A stretch of 23,120 nucleotides of DNA from JACRDV01 sp024860865 [NCBI: Methanobacteriota archaeon] (lineage in GTDB: Archaea > JACRDV01): NCBI GenBank assembly GCA_024860865.1, contig JACRDV010000015.1:1-23120 (forward strand). Direction: 5' to 3'. The stretch's first letter is position 1. Every line of letters starts with the position of its first letter. The notes under the pieces are model-generated. The model was not told where the DNA came from. It did no database searches and saw only the letters and a program-made list of their open reading frames with translations. This document shows, in pieces, positions 22,003 through 23,120 of this stretch. Both the position numbers and the translations under genes were made by a program.

Positions 22003-23120
22003 ATGAAAGAAAGTGAACTCCCAAAAGAATATGCTCCATCCAAAAGCGAGGCTAAATGGCAAAAAATTTGGGAAGAAAACCAAATTTATAGGTTTAGAAA
22101 GGATCATAGGCCAAATTTTGTAATCGATACTCCTCCTCCTTTTACTTCTGGCGAACTCCATATGGGACACGTTCTAAACTTCGTTTTTATTGATGTGGTA
22201 GCACGTTATAAGCGAATGCGCGGGTTTAATGTTTATTATCCTCAAGGTTGGGATTGCCATGGCTTGCATACCGAACTTAAGGTTGAGAGTATACATAATA
22301 TCACAAAACACGATGTTTCGAAGGAACAATTTAAAAAATACTGTATAGAACTGACTGAGCGCTTTATAGATAAAATGAAGGCTCAATTGAAAGCAATTGG
22401 CTATTCACCAGACTGGAATTATGAATACCGAACAATGGATCCAGATTATATTAAAAGAGTTCAATTAACTTTTCTAGATTTTTATAAACGTGGTTTAATC
22501 TATAGAGCAGAACACCCAGTGAACTGGTGCCCACGCTGCGAAACTGCGATTGCAAATGCTGAAGTTGAATATGAAACTAGGATTACTTCTCTTAACTATA
22601 TTAAATTTTTAATTGAAGGAAAGCCAGTTTCAATTGCAACGACTAGACCTGAACTTCTTTGCGCATGTGTCGCAGTTGCAGTTCATCCAAATGATGATCG
22701 ATATAAGGATCTAATTGGGAAAAAAGCAGTAGTTCCTATTTATAATAAAAGCGTCCCAATTATCGCAGATCCCGATGTTGACCCTAGTTTTGGAACTGGC
22801 ATAGTAATGATTTGCACATTTGGTGACAAACAAGACGTTGAATGGAGATATAGGCACAATTTGCCGGTCATAAAAGCAATAGACCAAAAAGGCATTATGA
22901 CTGAAGCCGCTGGCAGTTATGCCGGGTTATCAATTGAAGAATGTAAAACTAGAATTGTTCGAGATTTAGAGAGAGATTGGCTTCTTGAAAAAACAGAGCC
23001 GCTTGAACAAAATGTAGCAGCTCATGAACGCTGTGGGACTCCAATTGAATTTTTAATCACACTACAATGGTTTGCAAAAGCACGCGAATTTAAGGATGAA
23101 GTTATTACTGCTGGAAAACA
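22003..23120 (+). CDS. valS: Valyl-tRNA synthetase, partial (C-terminus outside window)
   Basis: The first 372 codons of a class Ia synthetase that charges tRNA-Val. Seen: SKSEAKWQKIWEEN, the adenylate-site motif PPPFTSGELHMGHVLNF (HIGH-type HMGH), YYPQGWDCHGLHTELKVE, the zinc-type WCPRCETAIANAEVEY and the editing domain with IATTRPELLCACVAVAVHP and GTGIVMICTFGDKQDVEW. The Gly-Thr-Gly and TTRPE residues mark the CP1 editing site. The KMSKS motif lies outside the window. The ATG at 22003 is preceded by GAGGGT. Confidence 0.96.
   Translation, partial: MKESELPKEYAPSKSEAKWQKIWEENQIYRFRKDHRPNFVIDTPPPFTSGELHMGHVLNFVFIDVVARYKRMRGFNVYYPQGWDCHGLHTELKVESIHNITKHDVSKEQFKKYCIELTERFIDKMKAQLKAIGYSPDWNYEYRTMDPDYIKRVQLTFLDFYKRGLIYRAEHPVNWCPRCETAIANAEVEYETRITSLNYIKFLIEGKPVSIATTRPELLCACVAVAVHPNDDRYKDLIGKKAVVPIYNKSVPIIADPDVDPSFGTGIVMICTFGDKQDVEWRYRHNLPVIKAIDQKGIMTEAAGSYAGLSIEECKTRIVRDLERDWLLEKTEPLEQNVAAHERCGTPIEFLITLQWFAKAREFKDEVITAGK

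Overview
The window is AT-rich archaeal chromosome. The archaeal assignment rests on the gene content: a UPF0284-type CobT, a CbiS-type bifunctional corrinoid salvage enzyme, an ADP-forming acyl-CoA synthetase beta subunit, an AMMECR1 protein, an S-layer-like surface protein, DUF1284 and PiT/DUF47. TATA-like promoter elements, T-tract ends, frequent GTG/TTG starts and some start codons with no Shine-Dalgarno signal agree with this. An uncultured anaerobic lineage (Bathyarchaeia-like, Thermoplasmata-like or a methanogen relative) is plausible, but I cannot fix the phylum from the sequence alone.

Layout. 1-890: 5' part of an acyl-CoA synthetase beta-subunit gene (minus) and a small membrane protein (plus). 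946-12572: a corrinoid (vitamin B12) region. It has two minus-strand operons, cobT-cbiS and cbiP-cobD-Cys-rich protein-cbiB followed by a broken cbiA/cfbB-like start. It also has a plus-strand operon, btuF-btuC-btuD-radical SAM. An orphan Cys-containing protein (3493-4011) lies between the two minus-strand operons. 12689-15220: S-layer-like protein, AMMECR1 and a DUF155/RMD1-like membrane-anchored protein, all plus. 15525-17462: phosphate uptake operon (small membrane protein, PiT, DUF47), minus. 17634-19634: lipoprotein-purE-purM, minus. 19763-20702: remnant of a GlcD-like FAD oxidase, then a VapBC-type toxin-antitoxin pair with a palindromic promoter and a hairpin terminator. 20765-23120: DUF1284 protein, metallo-beta-lactamase-fold hydrolase and the 5' part of valS.

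How the B12 genes fit together. BtuFCD would import corrinoids. The CbiZ half of CbiS would cut adenosylcobinamide to adenosylcobyric acid. CobD, probably with the separate Cys-rich protein, would supply aminopropanol phosphate, which CbiB attaches. CobT and the CobZ half of CbiS would make alpha-ribazole for the lower ligand. The adenosyltransferase, CobY and CobS are not in the window. The strongest new observation is a perfect 8+3+8 palindrome, TCTGGATA-N3-TATCCAGA, found twice here: upstream of cobT-cbiS, and in the 61-base divergent promoter between cbiP and btuF. This is best read as the operator of an unknown corrinoid-responsive regulator joining all three operons. A second notable point is decay of the cbiA-like gene at the end of the cbiP operon: its P-loop is still readable across a one-base frameshift, then the gene stops. 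That fits a shift from de novo synthesis towards salvage.
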